Assembly: GCA_020050835.1 (NCBI GenBank)
Contig: JAGVKB010000073.1
Coordinates: forward strand, 1-64,000
DNA length: 64,000 nucleotides
DNA from: Candidatus Obscuribacterales bacterium
GTDB taxonomy: Bacteria > Cyanobacteriota > Vampirovibrionia > Obscuribacterales > Obscuribacteraceae
Direction of reading: 5' to 3'
The translations under genes were made by a program, and so were the position numbers. Positions 9,167 through 18,174 of this stretch are shown here, one piece after another. Each line of letters begins with the position of its first letter. The first letter of the stretch is position 1. A model generated the notes under the pieces. That model saw nothing but the letters and a program-made list of their open reading frames with translations, was not told the origin of the DNA and did not search any database.

Positions 9167-10612
9167 TTATATATTCTGAAGCTGCCGGATTTTTATCCTT
9201 TCTTTTGCCAGCATAGGCAGATTGGACTGATCTAGCTCCAACATCTCCTTGGCTCTGACTATGCCTGCCATCACTTGCTCGAGCGAAGTGCCGCCGAAAG
9301 AGGAGCGTGCACCGACCGACTCTTCCATCGTCACGTGTTGATAAATGTCTGTGTCAAAGGCCGGGCAGAACTGCTGCCACTCATTTAACTCCAGGTCGGC
9401 TAGAGACTTGTGCCTTTGCGTGCAGTAATTCACGAGCTGTTCGACAATTTTGGAAGCTTGATCGGGCGGCATGCCACCGTTGACCAGGTAATCGACAGCA
9501 GCAGCGGCGTTGGTCAGATCGGAGACAGCAATCTCCTTCATGCGCTCGGCATTAACATCAACCGACTGAAGAACAGCCCGGGTCAGCTCCAGCGAGAATT
9601 TCAAGGTATCAACCACATCCATCAGAGCCGGAAGGCTATCTTGAAGATCGTGACAATAGCCCATAGGCACCGCCTTAAGAGCGGCAACGAGCTCGACGAG
9701 ACGGCCGAAAATCACTGATGGTCGGCTGCGCAAAATCTCCAGCACAACCGGATTACTTTTCTGCGGCATGCTCTGACTGCGGAAAACGAAAGCTTTGCGC
9801 AATCGCACGAAACGGAACTCCTGAGTAGCCCACAAAAGTAGATCGGCGCCGATTTGCGAGATATGCAAGCCAACCAGTGAAGCGACGGAGCCGAACTCGA
9901 CCATAAAATCTCGGTCGGAGACGGCATAAAGACTGTTTTCAATTACATCGTCGAAATTGAGATACTGTGCGACCAGCGTTCGGTCAATCGGTTGACTGGT
10001 GCCGGCTAAGGCTCCCGCACCGAGAGGCAAGACATTGAATCGTCGGTAGAAATCGGTCAAACGACTGAAGTCGCGACGGAAGCGGGTCTCGTTGGCGAGC
10101 CACCAGTGCGAAAGCAAGATAGGCATGGCGGGCTGCATGTGCGTGTAGCCCGGCATCACTATTTCGAGATCACGCTCGGCCAGTTTGGTGAGCTCCAAGC
10201 GCAATTCGAGCAGCTCGGCGAAAATGTCCAGGACTCTTTCCCGAAGCCAGAGTCGCACGTCGGTGGCGATCTGATCGTTGCTGGACTTGGCTATCCGCAG
10301 ATTTAAAGAAAGATCGCCTATCAGCTCGGCCAGGCGCGCTTCGAGGGCGGAGTGAATATCGACGTGTTCGGCTTTCAAATATGCTTTGCCTTCCAAGAGT
10401 TCGCGCTTGATCTGCGCCAAACCATCGAGCATCGCCTTTGTCGTCTCGCGGTCTAAAATCTTGGTTTCGCCCAGCATCTTTACATGGGCGATGCTTGATT
10501 CGAGATCATATTCGGCTAGTTGCAGCTCAAGTTCAGGATGCCGCCCGAAGCGCAAGAGTTGATTGGACTCGTGCGTCCAGCTTCTTTCAGATTGACTCTC
10601 ATCTGTGCTCAT
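9167..10612 (-). CDS. argH: Argininosuccinate lyase (divergent)
   Basis: Last step of arginine synthesis: argininosuccinate to arginine and fumarate. The 481-residue protein follows the ASL plan: DIHSALEARL (85-94), SNDQIATD (111-118), GYTHMQ (155-160), PLGAGALAGT (196-205), VSDLTNA, and a C-terminal SVGARSSFGGT. Key motifs differ from the usual enzyme: the flexible loop reads SQSMPQKSNP (279-288) instead of SSxMPQKKNP, SRNDQ is SSNDQ, and the AQP after THxQ is AMP. The first loop serine, the probable catalytic base, is kept. Most likely a working ASL of a divergent branch; a related lyase of the fumarase/aspartase superfamily is the alternative. No other arginine gene is adjacent. Confidence 0.82.
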   Translation of the reverse strand: MSTDESQSERSWTHESNQLLRFGRHPELELQLAEYDLESSIAHVKMLGETKILDRETTKAMLDGLAQIKRELLEGKAYLKAEHVDIHSALEARLAELIGDLSLNLRIAKSSNDQIATDVRLWLRERVLDIFAELLELRLELTKLAERDLEIVMPGYTHMQPAMPILLSHWWLANETRFRRDFSRLTDFYRRFNVLPLGAGALAGTSQPIDRTLVAQYLNFDDVIENSLYAVSDRDFMVEFGSVASLVGLHISQIGADLLLWATQEFRFVRLRKAFVFRSQSMPQKSNPVVLEILRSRPSVIFGRLVELVAALKAVPMGYCHDLQDSLPALMDVVDTLKFSLELTRAVLQSVDVNAERMKEIAVSDLTNAAAAVDYLVNGGMPPDQASKIVEQLVNYCTQRHKSLADLELNEWQQFCPAFDTDIYQHVTMEESVGARSSFGGTSLEQVMAGIVRAKEMLELDQSNLPMLAKERIKIRQLQNI

Positions 10613-10778
10613 GGAAATAGCCTAACAGAAGAGAAATCGGCCTGACTGAGTAAGCGCTAATTCACCGCAAAATCAAAGGAACCGGCATTTCGCACGGCTC
10701 CTCAAATGTTTTTTTGATTGTGTTGGCCAGCTGCTAAGCAGCTAATCCGCTGTGCATATCGTCTTTCTAGCGATAGTT

Positions 10779-10889
10779 CTAAGCGGCCTTTTTCTGCTCG
10801 AGCACTTTCTTGGTCTTTTCTATCTGCTTTTGATAGCGGCTCAACTCTTGTTGATAGCGCTTTTGTACGTCTTGTTGTGGCGTTCCCAT
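10779..10889 (-). CDS. 36-residue Gln/Lys-rich coiled-coil peptide
   Basis: ATG at 10889 is preceded by CAGGAAGTAAAT (AGGA seven bases upstream) and followed by 36 sense codons ending KKAA and TAG. The sequence, MGTPQQDVQKRYQQELSRYQ then a run of Lys/Gln/Glu with heptad-spaced Tyr, Ile, Val and Leu, predicts one amphipathic helix or short coiled coil. I know no family. It resembles in size and composition the peptide at 21545-21682. A longer frame in another phase (10702-10914) overlaps but has no ribosome site. Confidence 0.55.
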   Translation of the reverse strand: MGTPQQDVQKRYQQELSRYQKQIEKTKKVLEQKKAA

Positions 10890-11230
10890 ATTTACTTCCT
10901 GATTCTAGTCCCAAATGTTATCTGCGACCCGATATGCCATCGGGCGGTCGGTGACGCATTTGACTTGGTAAGGTTTGCTTGGCGATGCCTCTCGGGGCTG
11001 CGAAGCTGGATTAATATAGCACACTTTTAATATTATGCAAACCCTGCCGGCAAAAACCCCAATAAACGCCACCATTTACCGTCTTAGCACCATCTTTCCT
11101 GGTTTACATATACCCCCGGATGCGGTTGACTAATCGTCACCGCACCGGATCTGCCCCCGACGAAAGAGGCTGAGCTAAGCGCCCTGGATGAGCTAGACGC
11201 AATCAGTTGACGAGTTGTTCCTGGAACTTT
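10890..11230. other. Intergenic region upstream of the small peptide
   Basis: This 341-bp stretch separates the tiny peptide gene from the exporter gene, both on the minus strand. No gene is apparent. The only signal is the candidate promoter at 11013-11040 in an AT-rich patch. Confidence 0.45.
11013..11040 (-). promoter_or_regulatory. Candidate promoter for the 36-residue peptide
   Basis: On the minus strand TTGCAT and TATATT are separated by 16 bp in an AT-rich island. The -10 matches consensus at five of six positions, the -35 at three. The leader would be about 115 nt. Confidence 0.33.
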
Positions 11231-12472
11231 TCAAACGCTGTTTGCGCTCGACTTCGACTGCTTGACAGCCTCACCCAAGGACCGGTTGAGGGCCTCGGCA
11301 TTGGGCAACAAAAGTGAAACCGCAAAGGCGACTAGCATGGTGGCAGCGCCTACCATGTAAGGGCTCGCCATACCGAGATATTGAAACGCTGCACCACCAG
11401 CAAGCGGTCCCAGAATGCGGCCGAGCGTCGAGAGCGATTGCCCTACCCCCATGACGCCGCCAACCTGATCTCCGGCCGCTAGCTTAGACAAAATACTCTG
11501 GTTCGAAGGGGTCGTCATGCCAGAGCCCAATGCAAGCAAAGCCAGCGCTGAATAGAGAACTGCCACCGAATTAGTCAGCGGCGTCAACAACAAACCGAGG
11601 GCCACCAGCAGCGACCCGGCAGCAATCAGTTTCTTCTCACCGAATCGCTTGGACAAACGCCCAATCATGCCGCCTTGCATAAAGACCATCACGAATCCGA
11701 TGAAGGCGAACATCCACCCGTTGGCGGCCGCATCGAAATGGAACTGGTGCTCGGTCAACAGAACGAGCGTCGTCTCCATCAGAGCGAAAGCAAAGGTTGA
11801 AATGAAAAAGATCGACAGCGGCGCTCGCAGTTTGCGATCTCCCAACGTCTGCCAATAGAAGTTCGGTTCGAGCACGAATCGCTCATGCCCAGCCTGCGTA
11901 CGGCGTTCCGGCTCGGGCAGAAAAAAGAGCGTGAGCAGCAGATCAAGAAAACTGAAACCAGCCGCGACATATCCGGCCAGCGAAAAATGGTGAGCGGCGC
12001 ACGCTCCGCCGATCGCCGGTACCAGCACGAAGCCGAGTCCGAAGGCGGCGCCAACCACACCCATCCCCTTGGCGCGGTTCTCTACCGTGGTGACGTCGGC
12101 AATGTAGGCCTGGGCGACCGCCAGGTTAGCATTGCCGATCCCTGCCACTATCCGTGAGACGAAGAGCATGGTAAGGCTACCGGCAAAACCCCAGATCAAA
12201 TAGCCAACCCCAGAGGCAGCCAGGCTAACCAGCAGAATCGGGCGCCGGCCAACCTTGTCTGACAGCCTGCCCCAGAACGGCGTAAAGATGAACTGCATAA
12301 GTGAGTAGGACATCAACAAAAGCCCTACTTCGAAGCCACCGGCACCAAACTTCTCGGCGAATGTCGGCAAAAGTGGAATGATGATGCCGAACCCAATCAG
12401 GTCGATGAAGACCGTGAAAAAGATAAGGAGCAATGAGAGCTTTCCGGATTTCTTTTCGGTGCCGTTGGTCAT
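11231..12472 (-). CDS. MFS drug exporter, TetA-like (DHA1 family)
   Basis: Inner-membrane proton-driven efflux carrier with 12 predicted helices over 413 residues. The family signature between helices 2 and 3 is GRLSDKVGRRPIL (about 68-80), and GFGIIIPLLP in helix 1 matches the TetA/multidrug group. The start ATG has AGGAA five bases upstream. Substrate cannot be assigned; tetracycline resistance should not be assumed. No TetR-type regulator is next to it. Confidence 0.88.
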   Translation of the reverse strand: MTNGTEKKSGKLSLLLIFFTVFIDLIGFGIIIPLLPTFAEKFGAGGFEVGLLLMSYSLMQFIFTPFWGRLSDKVGRRPILLVSLAASGVGYLIWGFAGSLTMLFVSRIVAGIGNANLAVAQAYIADVTTVENRAKGMGVVGAAFGLGFVLVPAIGGACAAHHFSLAGYVAAGFSFLDLLLTLFFLPEPERRTQAGHERFVLEPNFYWQTLGDRKLRAPLSIFFISTFAFALMETTLVLLTEHQFHFDAAANGWMFAFIGFVMVFMQGGMIGRLSKRFGEKKLIAAGSLLVALGLLLTPLTNSVAVLYSALALLALGSGMTTPSNQSILSKLAAGDQVGGVMGVGQSLSTLGRILGPLAGGAAFQYLGMASPYMVGAATMLVAFAVSLLLPNAEALNRSLGEAVKQSKSSANSV

Positions 12473-12641
12473 GGGTTCCTGGCTCGCTGAATAATTTGGA
12501 AGGAGAGCGGTCGGGCGACTTGAGTCAGCCTGCGCGCCGACCTGCGCCGTTTATATTAGTTTGTCCCGGTCTGGGGCGGGGTAAGTCTAATGTAATGTAA
12601 GGACAGTAGAAGTGCCCAAATCGAAACAAAATTATTAGACG

Positions 12642-14249
12642 ATGAAACTGTGCTTGTCCTGCCACTTAGAGTTCACCGATGAAATGGACGTTTGCCCGAA
12701 GGATAACGTTACTCTGGTTACTCTTGGTGACGATCCCTTAATCGGCAACACTCTGCAGGACCGTTACAAGATTGAATCGGTAATCGGACGAGGAGCGATG
12801 GGAGCCGTTTATAAGGCCACCCAGGAGATTATCGGACGGGAAGTGGCTATTAAGGTGCTGCACACGCATCTGGTCGACGACAACGATGCGCTCAAACGCT
12901 TTCACCAGCAAGCGAAAGCCGCCAGCCGGCTCAATCACCCGCACATCATCACGCTCTATGATTATGGCGTCATGTCCGGCGGGCAGCCCTACATAGTAAT
13001 GGACTTGCTCAAGGGCACAGCCATGTCCCGGATATTAGAAGAGCGTGAATACCTTCCGCTGGAAGAGGCTGTCCCGCTGATCAAGCAGATCTGCGAGGCG
13101 CTCGGTGATGCTCACAAACACGGCGTGGTTCATCGCGACGTCAAGCCGGACAATATCGTGCTGGAAGAACAGAACGACAATAAACTATGGGTTAAGGTGG
13201 TCGACTTCGGAATCGCCAAAATCGTCCAAGGCGGCGACGAAACGCTCGTGCGCATCACGCGAACCGGCATGGTTTGCGGCAGCCCAGCCTACATGAGCCC
13301 GGAGCAGTTCCAGGGCGACGAAGTAGACGCTCGTTCGGATATCTATTCGCTAGCAGTCCTGATCTTTGAAATGTTGACCGGGCGGCTGCCATTTCAAGCG
13401 AAAGACTTAGTCGGTTTGATGTCTCTTCATGTCTCCGACAAGCCGCCATCCATGAAGAAAGTGAGACCAGATCTCGACTTTCCGCCGGAGCTGGAGAAGG
13501 CTCTCGAGCATGCGATGAACAAGAACGTCGAAGGCCGACCGGCATCCATGGACGATTTCTGGCAAGAGCTCGAAGCCGGATTTGCCGCCCGACACAAGAT
13601 AAGCAGGAGCGGAGCAGGTCCTGCTTTGAGCAGCGGCGGCACGCCAGAGCAGCAGCTGTCGGGCAAGGACATTCAGGAGCTTGTTTCGGCAAAGATCTCG
13701 GCAAAATCAAAACAAGTCGAAGACGAAATTCAAAAATGGGCGCGCGCCACCGTCTCGCAAGTCGACAATCCATCCGGGCAAGCCATTACGCAACGAGCAC
13801 CGCGAACGAGAGCGAGCATTCCCTGGTGGGCCAAAGCAGTCGGCATGGCGCAGAGCACCATGCCATTCGTTTTCACGCTGGCGTTGATGTGCGGACTGTA
13901 CTGGTTTACGCAAGGGGACTCGGAGTTGGCCAGCGCGCTCCGAGACCGGCTGAAGACGAGTTTGCCGTTCTTGAGCAGACTAGGGCTCTCCGAGCCAGCA
14001 CAACTATTTTCCGCCGGGAGATTGAGCGAGGCCGTAAGCCTGCTCGAACAGAAGAAAGCAACAGGCAGATTGAGCCAGCCGGAATCAGATCTGCTCAACA
14101 AATGTTACTTGCACCTCTCCAACGAAGAGGCCAAGAAGAAAAACTACAAAGCAGCGATCGCTCTGCTCGCGCATGTCTCCGGCAAAGGCGTCCATAGCTC
14201 TAAAGCAAAAGCGCTGATCAAAAGATACAAACGTATGCTCGACAAGTGA
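12642..14249 (+). CDS. Zinc-ribbon Ser/Thr protein kinase, membrane-anchored
   Basis: Eukaryote-like kinase expected to phosphorylate Ser/Thr of unknown targets. Residues 4-18 hold a short zinc ribbon (CLSC, then CPKD). The kinase domain spans about 42-300: glycine loop GRGAMGAVYKA, the AIKVL lysine, catalytic HRDVKPDN near 163, DFGIAK, and SPEQ for APE. After a polar linker there is one transmembrane helix near 407-423 (FVFTLALMCGLYW), then an outer C-terminal part with TPR-like helices (LFSAGRLSEAVSLLEQ). Because the kinase precedes the single helix, the C-terminal domain should face the periplasm and may sense. The first stretch before the kinase is typical of predatory and Obscuribacter-type kinases (inference). 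Confidence 0.92.
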   Translation: MKLCLSCHLEFTDEMDVCPKDNVTLVTLGDDPLIGNTLQDRYKIESVIGRGAMGAVYKATQEIIGREVAIKVLHTHLVDDNDALKRFHQQAKAASRLNHPHIITLYDYGVMSGGQPYIVMDLLKGTAMSRILEEREYLPLEEAVPLIKQICEALGDAHKHGVVHRDVKPDNIVLEEQNDNKLWVKVVDFGIAKIVQGGDETLVRITRTGMVCGSPAYMSPEQFQGDEVDARSDIYSLAVLIFEMLTGRLPFQAKDLVGLMSLHVSDKPPSMKKVRPDLDFPPELEKALEHAMNKNVEGRPASMDDFWQELEAGFAARHKISRSGAGPALSSGGTPEQQLSGKDIQELVSAKISAKSKQVEDEIQKWARATVSQVDNPSGQAITQRAPRTRASIPWWAKAVGMAQSTMPFVFTLALMCGLYWFTQGDSELASALRDRLKTSLPFLSRLGLSEPAQLFSAGRLSEAVSLLEQKKATGRLSQPESDLLNKCYLHLSNEEAKKKNYKAAIALLAHVSGKGVHSSKAKALIKRYKRMLDK

Positions 14250-14271
14250 AACAGAAGCTCTACTCTAAGAG

Positions 14272-15249
14272 TTAGACCGCAGCTTCGACGAAGCTGCCCA
14301 TCTTGCGAAACTTGCGGTGGCGATCGTCTTTCAAGGACGGTCCGGACAGGAGCGTGAGTTCGGTCAGCTGCCCGATTAAGGCCGCTTTGACCTTCTGCGA
14401 TGCAAAATCAAAATCATGATGAGCACCGCCGAGCGGCTCCTCAATCACCTGATCGATCACGCCCAGAGAGAACAGCTCGCGCGCGGTCATTTTCATGGCC
14501 TGACAGGCTTCAGCCACCTTGTCGCCAGAGCGCCAGAGGATTGAAGCGCAACCTTCCGGCGATATCACCGAATAGACGGAATGCTCGAGCATCAATATAC
14601 GATTGGCAACACCGATTGCCAGCGCGCCCCCCGAGCCACCTTCACCGGTGACGACTGCCACCACCGGCACTGTCAAACCGGCCAGCTCCCGCAAGTTTAA
14701 GGCGATCGCTTGCGCTTGATTGCGCTCTTCGGCGTTGAGACCCGGATAAGCACCAGGAGTGTCGATTAAGCAGACGATCGGCAGCCCGAACTTTTCGGCA
14801 TGATGAAAGTTTCTGAGCGCTTTGCGATATCCTTCCGGCTGCGGCATGCCGAAATTGCATTGCTGCTTGTCTCTGAGCGCTCGACCTTTCTGTGTGCCGA
14901 CGCCCAGCACGGCAAAGTCACCAAGCTGCAAGAACCCGGTCACCATCGCTGGATCGTCGCTGCCTTGCCTGTCTCCGTGCATCTCCACCCAATTGGCGTC
15001 CCAGCGCTCGAAGTAATCACGCGTGTATGGACGCTGCGGATGGCGAGCGATCGCCAGATGATCGATCGGGCGCAAATTGGCATACAGTGAACGCTTGAGA
15101 TGAATGTATTGCTCGTTGAGCTGAGCGATGTCGGTCTCCAGCTCGGCATTTGGATTGTCGGCAAGCTGCTTTTCCAACGCTTCTATCTGTTGCGCCAAAA
15201 GAAGCAACGGTTGCTCGAATTCCAGTGGAACAATTTTCTTTCCGTTCAT
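14272..15249 (-). CDS. accA: Acetyl-CoA carboxylase carboxyltransferase alpha subunit
   Basis: With AccD transfers CO2 from carboxybiotin to acetyl-CoA, the committed step of fatty-acid synthesis. Start placed at 15249 (MNGKKIVPLEFEQP, AGGACGGAG just upstream), 325 residues, the usual length. Visible: N-terminal helical LEKQL/HLKRSLYANL segment, RPYTRDYFERW, MHGDR, the oxyanion-hole region GEGGSGGALAIGVANR and ISPEGCASILWR. It begins 7 bp after the accD stop, so the two are one transcript and likely coupled for equal dosage. Confidence 0.97.
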   Translation of the reverse strand: MNGKKIVPLEFEQPLLLLAQQIEALEKQLADNPNAELETDIAQLNEQYIHLKRSLYANLRPIDHLAIARHPQRPYTRDYFERWDANWVEMHGDRQGSDDPAMVTGFLQLGDFAVLGVGTQKGRALRDKQQCNFGMPQPEGYRKALRNFHHAEKFGLPIVCLIDTPGAYPGLNAEERNQAQAIALNLRELAGLTVPVVAVVTGEGGSGGALAIGVANRILMLEHSVYSVISPEGCASILWRSGDKVAEACQAMKMTARELFSLGVIDQVIEEPLGGAHHDFDFASQKVKAALIGQLTELTLLSGPSLKDDRHRKFRKMGSFVEAAV

Positions 15250-15256
15250 CTCCGTC

Positions 15257-16195
15257 CTATCTAGTCTGCCGACTCGACACTTTGCCCTGAGCAATCTGCT
15301 CTCGGCTTTCCGCTTTGGCGGAAGCTACCAGCTTGCGCTTATGAAATTTCACCAGACCGTGAAGAGTGTCCTTGAGCTTAGTCCGCTCGACAACCATGTC
15401 GACCTGTCCGTGTTTCAAAAGATGCTCGGCCGTTTGAAACTCATTGGGCAATTTTTGCCGAATAGTCTGCTCGATTACGCGCCGGCCAGCAAAGCCGATC
15501 CGAGCTCCGGGCTCGGCGATGATGATGTCACCCAACATAGCAAAACTAGCCGTCACACCACCGAATGTCGGCTCCGTCAAAATAGAGACGAAAAGAAGCT
15601 TGGCTTCGTGCAAAGATTGCAAAGCGGCGCTGGTCTTGGCCATCTGCATCAAGCTCAAGATCCCCTCTTGCATGCGAGCTCCGCCGGAGCTTGAGATCAC
15701 AATCACAGGCAGCTCATGCTCGACGGCATGCTCGATCAAACGCGTTACCTTTTCGCCGACCACCGACCCCATCGAACCGCCAAAATGCCCGAAATCCATT
15801 ACGGAGAGCGCTACTTTGGTGTCCTGCAAGAGGCAGGTGCCGGTCACGACCGCCTCCCGCAATCCAGACTTACGGGTCGCTTCGATCAATCGATTGGGAT
15901 AAGTATCGGTGTCCACGAATCCAAGCGGATCGGACGACATCAGATTGCCGAAAAGCTCTTGCCAGGTATCAGGATCGGCCAGCTGTTCGATCCGTTGGTC
16001 GGCTCCGATTCGAAAGTGATACTGACATTTCGGGCAGACTTGAAAGTTGCTCCTGAGATCTCGGGTATACAAGAGCTCGCGACATTGAAAACATTGCGTC
16101 CAAAGCGCGCAATACTCCTCGGTTGTCAGCGGCTGCTTAACTTGCATCGCTTCGCGGCTTTTACGCCTGCTCGCGAACCATTCCTTCAGATCCAT
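15257..16195 (-). CDS. accD: Acetyl-CoA carboxylase carboxyltransferase beta subunit
   Basis: Partner of AccA. The four-cysteine zinc finger at the N-terminus is present (C35, C38, C54, C57, counted from the ATG at 16195), followed by the crotonase-like carboxyltransferase domain with SSSGGARMQEG and TEPTFGGVTASFA. Product about 312 residues. The longest frame begins at a TTG eight codons upstream; I prefer the ATG (MDLKEWFASRRK), although its ribosome site is weak. First gene of accD-accA. Confidence 0.96.
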   Translation of the reverse strand: MDLKEWFASRRKSREAMQVKQPLTTEEYCALWTQCFQCRELLYTRDLRSNFQVCPKCQYHFRIGADQRIEQLADPDTWQELFGNLMSSDPLGFVDTDTYPNRLIEATRKSGLREAVVTGTCLLQDTKVALSVMDFGHFGGSMGSVVGEKVTRLIEHAVEHELPVIVISSSGGARMQEGILSLMQMAKTSAALQSLHEAKLLFVSILTEPTFGGVTASFAMLGDIIIAEPGARIGFAGRRVIEQTIRQKLPNEFQTAEHLLKHGQVDMVVERTKLKDTLHGLVKFHKRKLVASAKAESREQIAQGKVSSRQTR

Positions 16196-16305
16196 CGTCG
16201 CGGGTCTCACTTCCCTCAACCAGCCGATTCCGCGGTTGCGGTGCTACGGTCAGGTTTGTAAAGGGTAAAGCTTCACTAGAAATCACATAGAATCACAGGA
16301 GGATG

Positions 16306-16314
16306 ATTATAACA
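16306..16314 (-). promoter_or_regulatory. Extended -10 promoter candidate for accD-accA
   Basis: On the minus strand TGTTATAAT is a perfect extended -10 element, about 110 bp before the accD start. No good -35 precedes it, which extended -10 promoters do not need. It lies in the short divergent space shared with rsmE. Confidence 0.45.
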
Positions 16315-16339
16315 CTGGCATGATTTAGCGCTTTACTCC

Positions 16340-17131
16340 ATGAGCACACAACGTTTCTTCTTGAGCCCGGAATCGATTGACCTTGCCAGCGGGCAAGTGG
16401 AGGTCGCTGAACGCTCGCTAATCAGCCAGATGCGCTCGGTTCTGAGGCTCAAGACCGGCGATCAGTTCGTGGTGCTGAACGGGCTCGGTCAACTATTCAC
16501 CTGCATCTTAGAAGAGATAGCGCCTACGCGAATCCGAGCGCGCATTGTCGATGCCAGCCAGGCAAGCGGCGATCTACCGATTGTTGTAACAATAGCTCTG
16601 CCGCTTTTAAAAGGCGACCGCTTCGACTGGGCGCTACAGAAGCTTACCGAACTGGGAGTCGCTTATGTTTTGCCATTCGTTTCCGATCGCAGCGTAGTAA
16701 AGTTAGACGCCCAAACGCCAAATCCAAATCGCCCGAGCTCAAAACTCAGCCGCTGGCAAACGATCATGAAAGAGGCGGCTGAGCAATCGGAACGCGCATC
16801 CATCCCTCAGATCCAACAACCAGCTCAATTTAGAACCGTGCTTGCAAGCATTGCCGCGTCAGCGAAGGGCACCGACCTCTCCCTCATCTGCGCCGAGCGG
16901 CGAAGGACCGAGCGCTTGAGCGCAGTGCTCACCAAAGAGCCGGCTGGCAATTTAGTCGGCAGAAATGTTGCCCTGGCAGTCGGACCGGAAGGCGGCTTTT
17001 CGCCGCAAGAGATCGAGCTGGCGATCGAATGCGGATTTCAAGCCGTCTCGCTCGGTCCAAGAATACTCAGAAGTGAAACAGCGGCAATCTATGCGGTGTC
17101 ACACGTGGTAGCAATCCTGGCCGATGGCTAA
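16340..17131 (+). CDS. rsmE: 16S rRNA (uracil-1498-N3) methyltransferase
   Basis: SPOUT-class enzyme that methylates U1498 of 16S rRNA. The 263-residue product has the N-terminal PUA-like part (MSTQRFFL, then HxxxVLR-type MRSVLRLKTGD), KGDRFDWALQKLTELGV (about 95-111), EAAEQSER, and the C-terminal SAM-binding trefoil knot with LAVGPEGGFSPQE and SLGPRILRSETAA. Divergent from accD. Confidence 0.95.
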   Translation: MSTQRFFLSPESIDLASGQVEVAERSLISQMRSVLRLKTGDQFVVLNGLGQLFTCILEEIAPTRIRARIVDASQASGDLPIVVTIALPLLKGDRFDWALQKLTELGVAYVLPFVSDRSVVKLDAQTPNPNRPSSKLSRWQTIMKEAAEQSERASIPQIQQPAQFRTVLASIAASAKGTDLSLICAERRRTERLSAVLTKEPAGNLVGRNVALAVGPEGGFSPQEIELAIECGFQAVSLGPRILRSETAAIYAVSHVVAILADG

Positions 17132-17170
17132 ACATTCCAGCGCCGCGGTGCAGCCAATTTGCAGCAGGTC

Positions 17171-17203
17171 CGGAAGCTTTCACCTGCCGTCCGAAAGCTT
17201 CCG
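17171..17203 (+). terminator. Stem-loop after rsmE
   Basis: A perfect 11-bp stem (CGGAAGCTTTC / GAAAGCTTCCG) with an 11-base loop lies 40 bp past the rsmE stop, followed by ATTCTTTC. The T-run is poor, so termination is probable but not certain. The 62-codon frame over it (17124-17312) is not a convincing gene. Confidence 0.45.
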
Positions 17204-17313
17204 ATTCTTTCGGGACGGCGAGCGGTCGGGTCAGTTCGCCGAGACCAGCAAGACGCTCAAGCTATATACAGATACGCACTTTGTATGTTCATCCGGCCCA
17301 CTTGCACCATGAA

Positions 17314-17325
17314 ACCACCGGTGGT
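17314..17325. promoter_or_regulatory. 12-bp palindrome upstream of the yggS promoter
   Basis: ACCACCGGTGGT is a perfect palindrome centred about 30 bp before the -35 element of the next gene. It could be an activator site. A shorter ACCGGTGGT copy lies near 3125, so chance occurrence is possible. Confidence 0.3.
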
Positions 17326-17349
17326 GTAAAAGAAAGTGGTATCAGAGGC

Positions 17350-17378
17350 TTGACAAATTGATCATTTCAAAGTCTTAT
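17350..17378 (+). promoter_or_regulatory. Sigma-70-type promoter for the YggS-sepF unit
   Basis: A perfect TTGACA is followed after 17 bp by TCTTAT (four of six matches), 52 bp before the YggS start. Spacing and position fit a main housekeeping promoter. Confidence 0.6.
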
Positions 17379-17429
17379 AGTAGCTGTTGATTTGGCGACC
17401 AAACGGAACGCCTGGCACGCTAGAAAGGC

Positions 17430-18089
17430 ATGAGTGTGGCTGATAACCTGGCTTGTATTCGAGAGGGCATCGGGGCTCGCCCGGTTAAGCTCGTCGCGGT
17501 CACCAAGTATGTTGGTGTGGAGAGCATCAAGGAAGCTTTCGATTGCGGTATCACCGAATTTGGTGAAAGCAAGATTCAAGACGCTCTCGAGAAGCAAGAG
17601 TTAGTCGCCCAGGCTGTCAGCGGAGAGATCAACTGGCATTTCATCGGTCACTTGCAGACCAACAAGGTCAAAAAGGCGGTCGGTCGTTTTTCCTTGATTC
17701 ATTCCGTCGACTCGATTCGACTAGCAGAAGAGATCTCCAAGACTGCCGAAAAGCTGTCGATCGTACAGCCGGTACTACTGCAAGTGAAGATGCTTCCGGA
17801 CAACAGCAAGAACGGATTCACTCCCGACGAACTGCGCCACGATTTGCCGGCGCTCACGGCTTTGCCGGGAATCGCCGTGAAAGGTTTGATGACCATTACC
17901 CCGCTCAGCCAGGACGTCAGCATCTGGCGGCAATGTTTCGAGGGCTTGCAGGAGCTGCGCGACGAATTGAGCAGCGCTTACCGACTCGAATTGAAAGAGC
18001 TCTCGATGGGCATGTCTCAGGACTGGCGAGAGGCCCTTGCTTGCGGTGCCACCATAGTCAGGCTGGGCAGCGCAATCTTCAGGCATTGA
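17430..18089 (+). CDS. YggS-family PLP homeostasis protein
   Basis: Binds pyridoxal 5'-phosphate and buffers it; it has no proven catalytic activity. The PLP lysine is K26 in KLVAVTKY. Also present are NWHFIGHLQTNK (about 69-80), SVDS, and the phosphate-binding end LSMGMSQDWREAL with GATIVRLGSAIF. At 219 residues it has the family length. Start ATG 17430 has AAAGG very close; GTG two codons on is an alternative. It precedes sepF, the arrangement known from Gram-positive and cyanobacterial division clusters. Confidence 0.94.
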   Translation: MSVADNLACIREGIGARPVKLVAVTKYVGVESIKEAFDCGITEFGESKIQDALEKQELVAQAVSGEINWHFIGHLQTNKVKKAVGRFSLIHSVDSIRLAEEISKTAEKLSIVQPVLLQVKMLPDNSKNGFTPDELRHDLPALTALPGIAVKGLMTITPLSQDVSIWRQCFEGLQELRDELSSAYRLELKELSMGMSQDWREALACGATIVRLGSAIFRH

Positions 18090-18174
18090 AAGATTTCGAA
18101 AGGACAGTTTTTTCCCATGTTGTTGTGTGTGTTGTGGAGTAGCTAAGGAACAGGTTGAGGCAAGGAGGAAGGTA

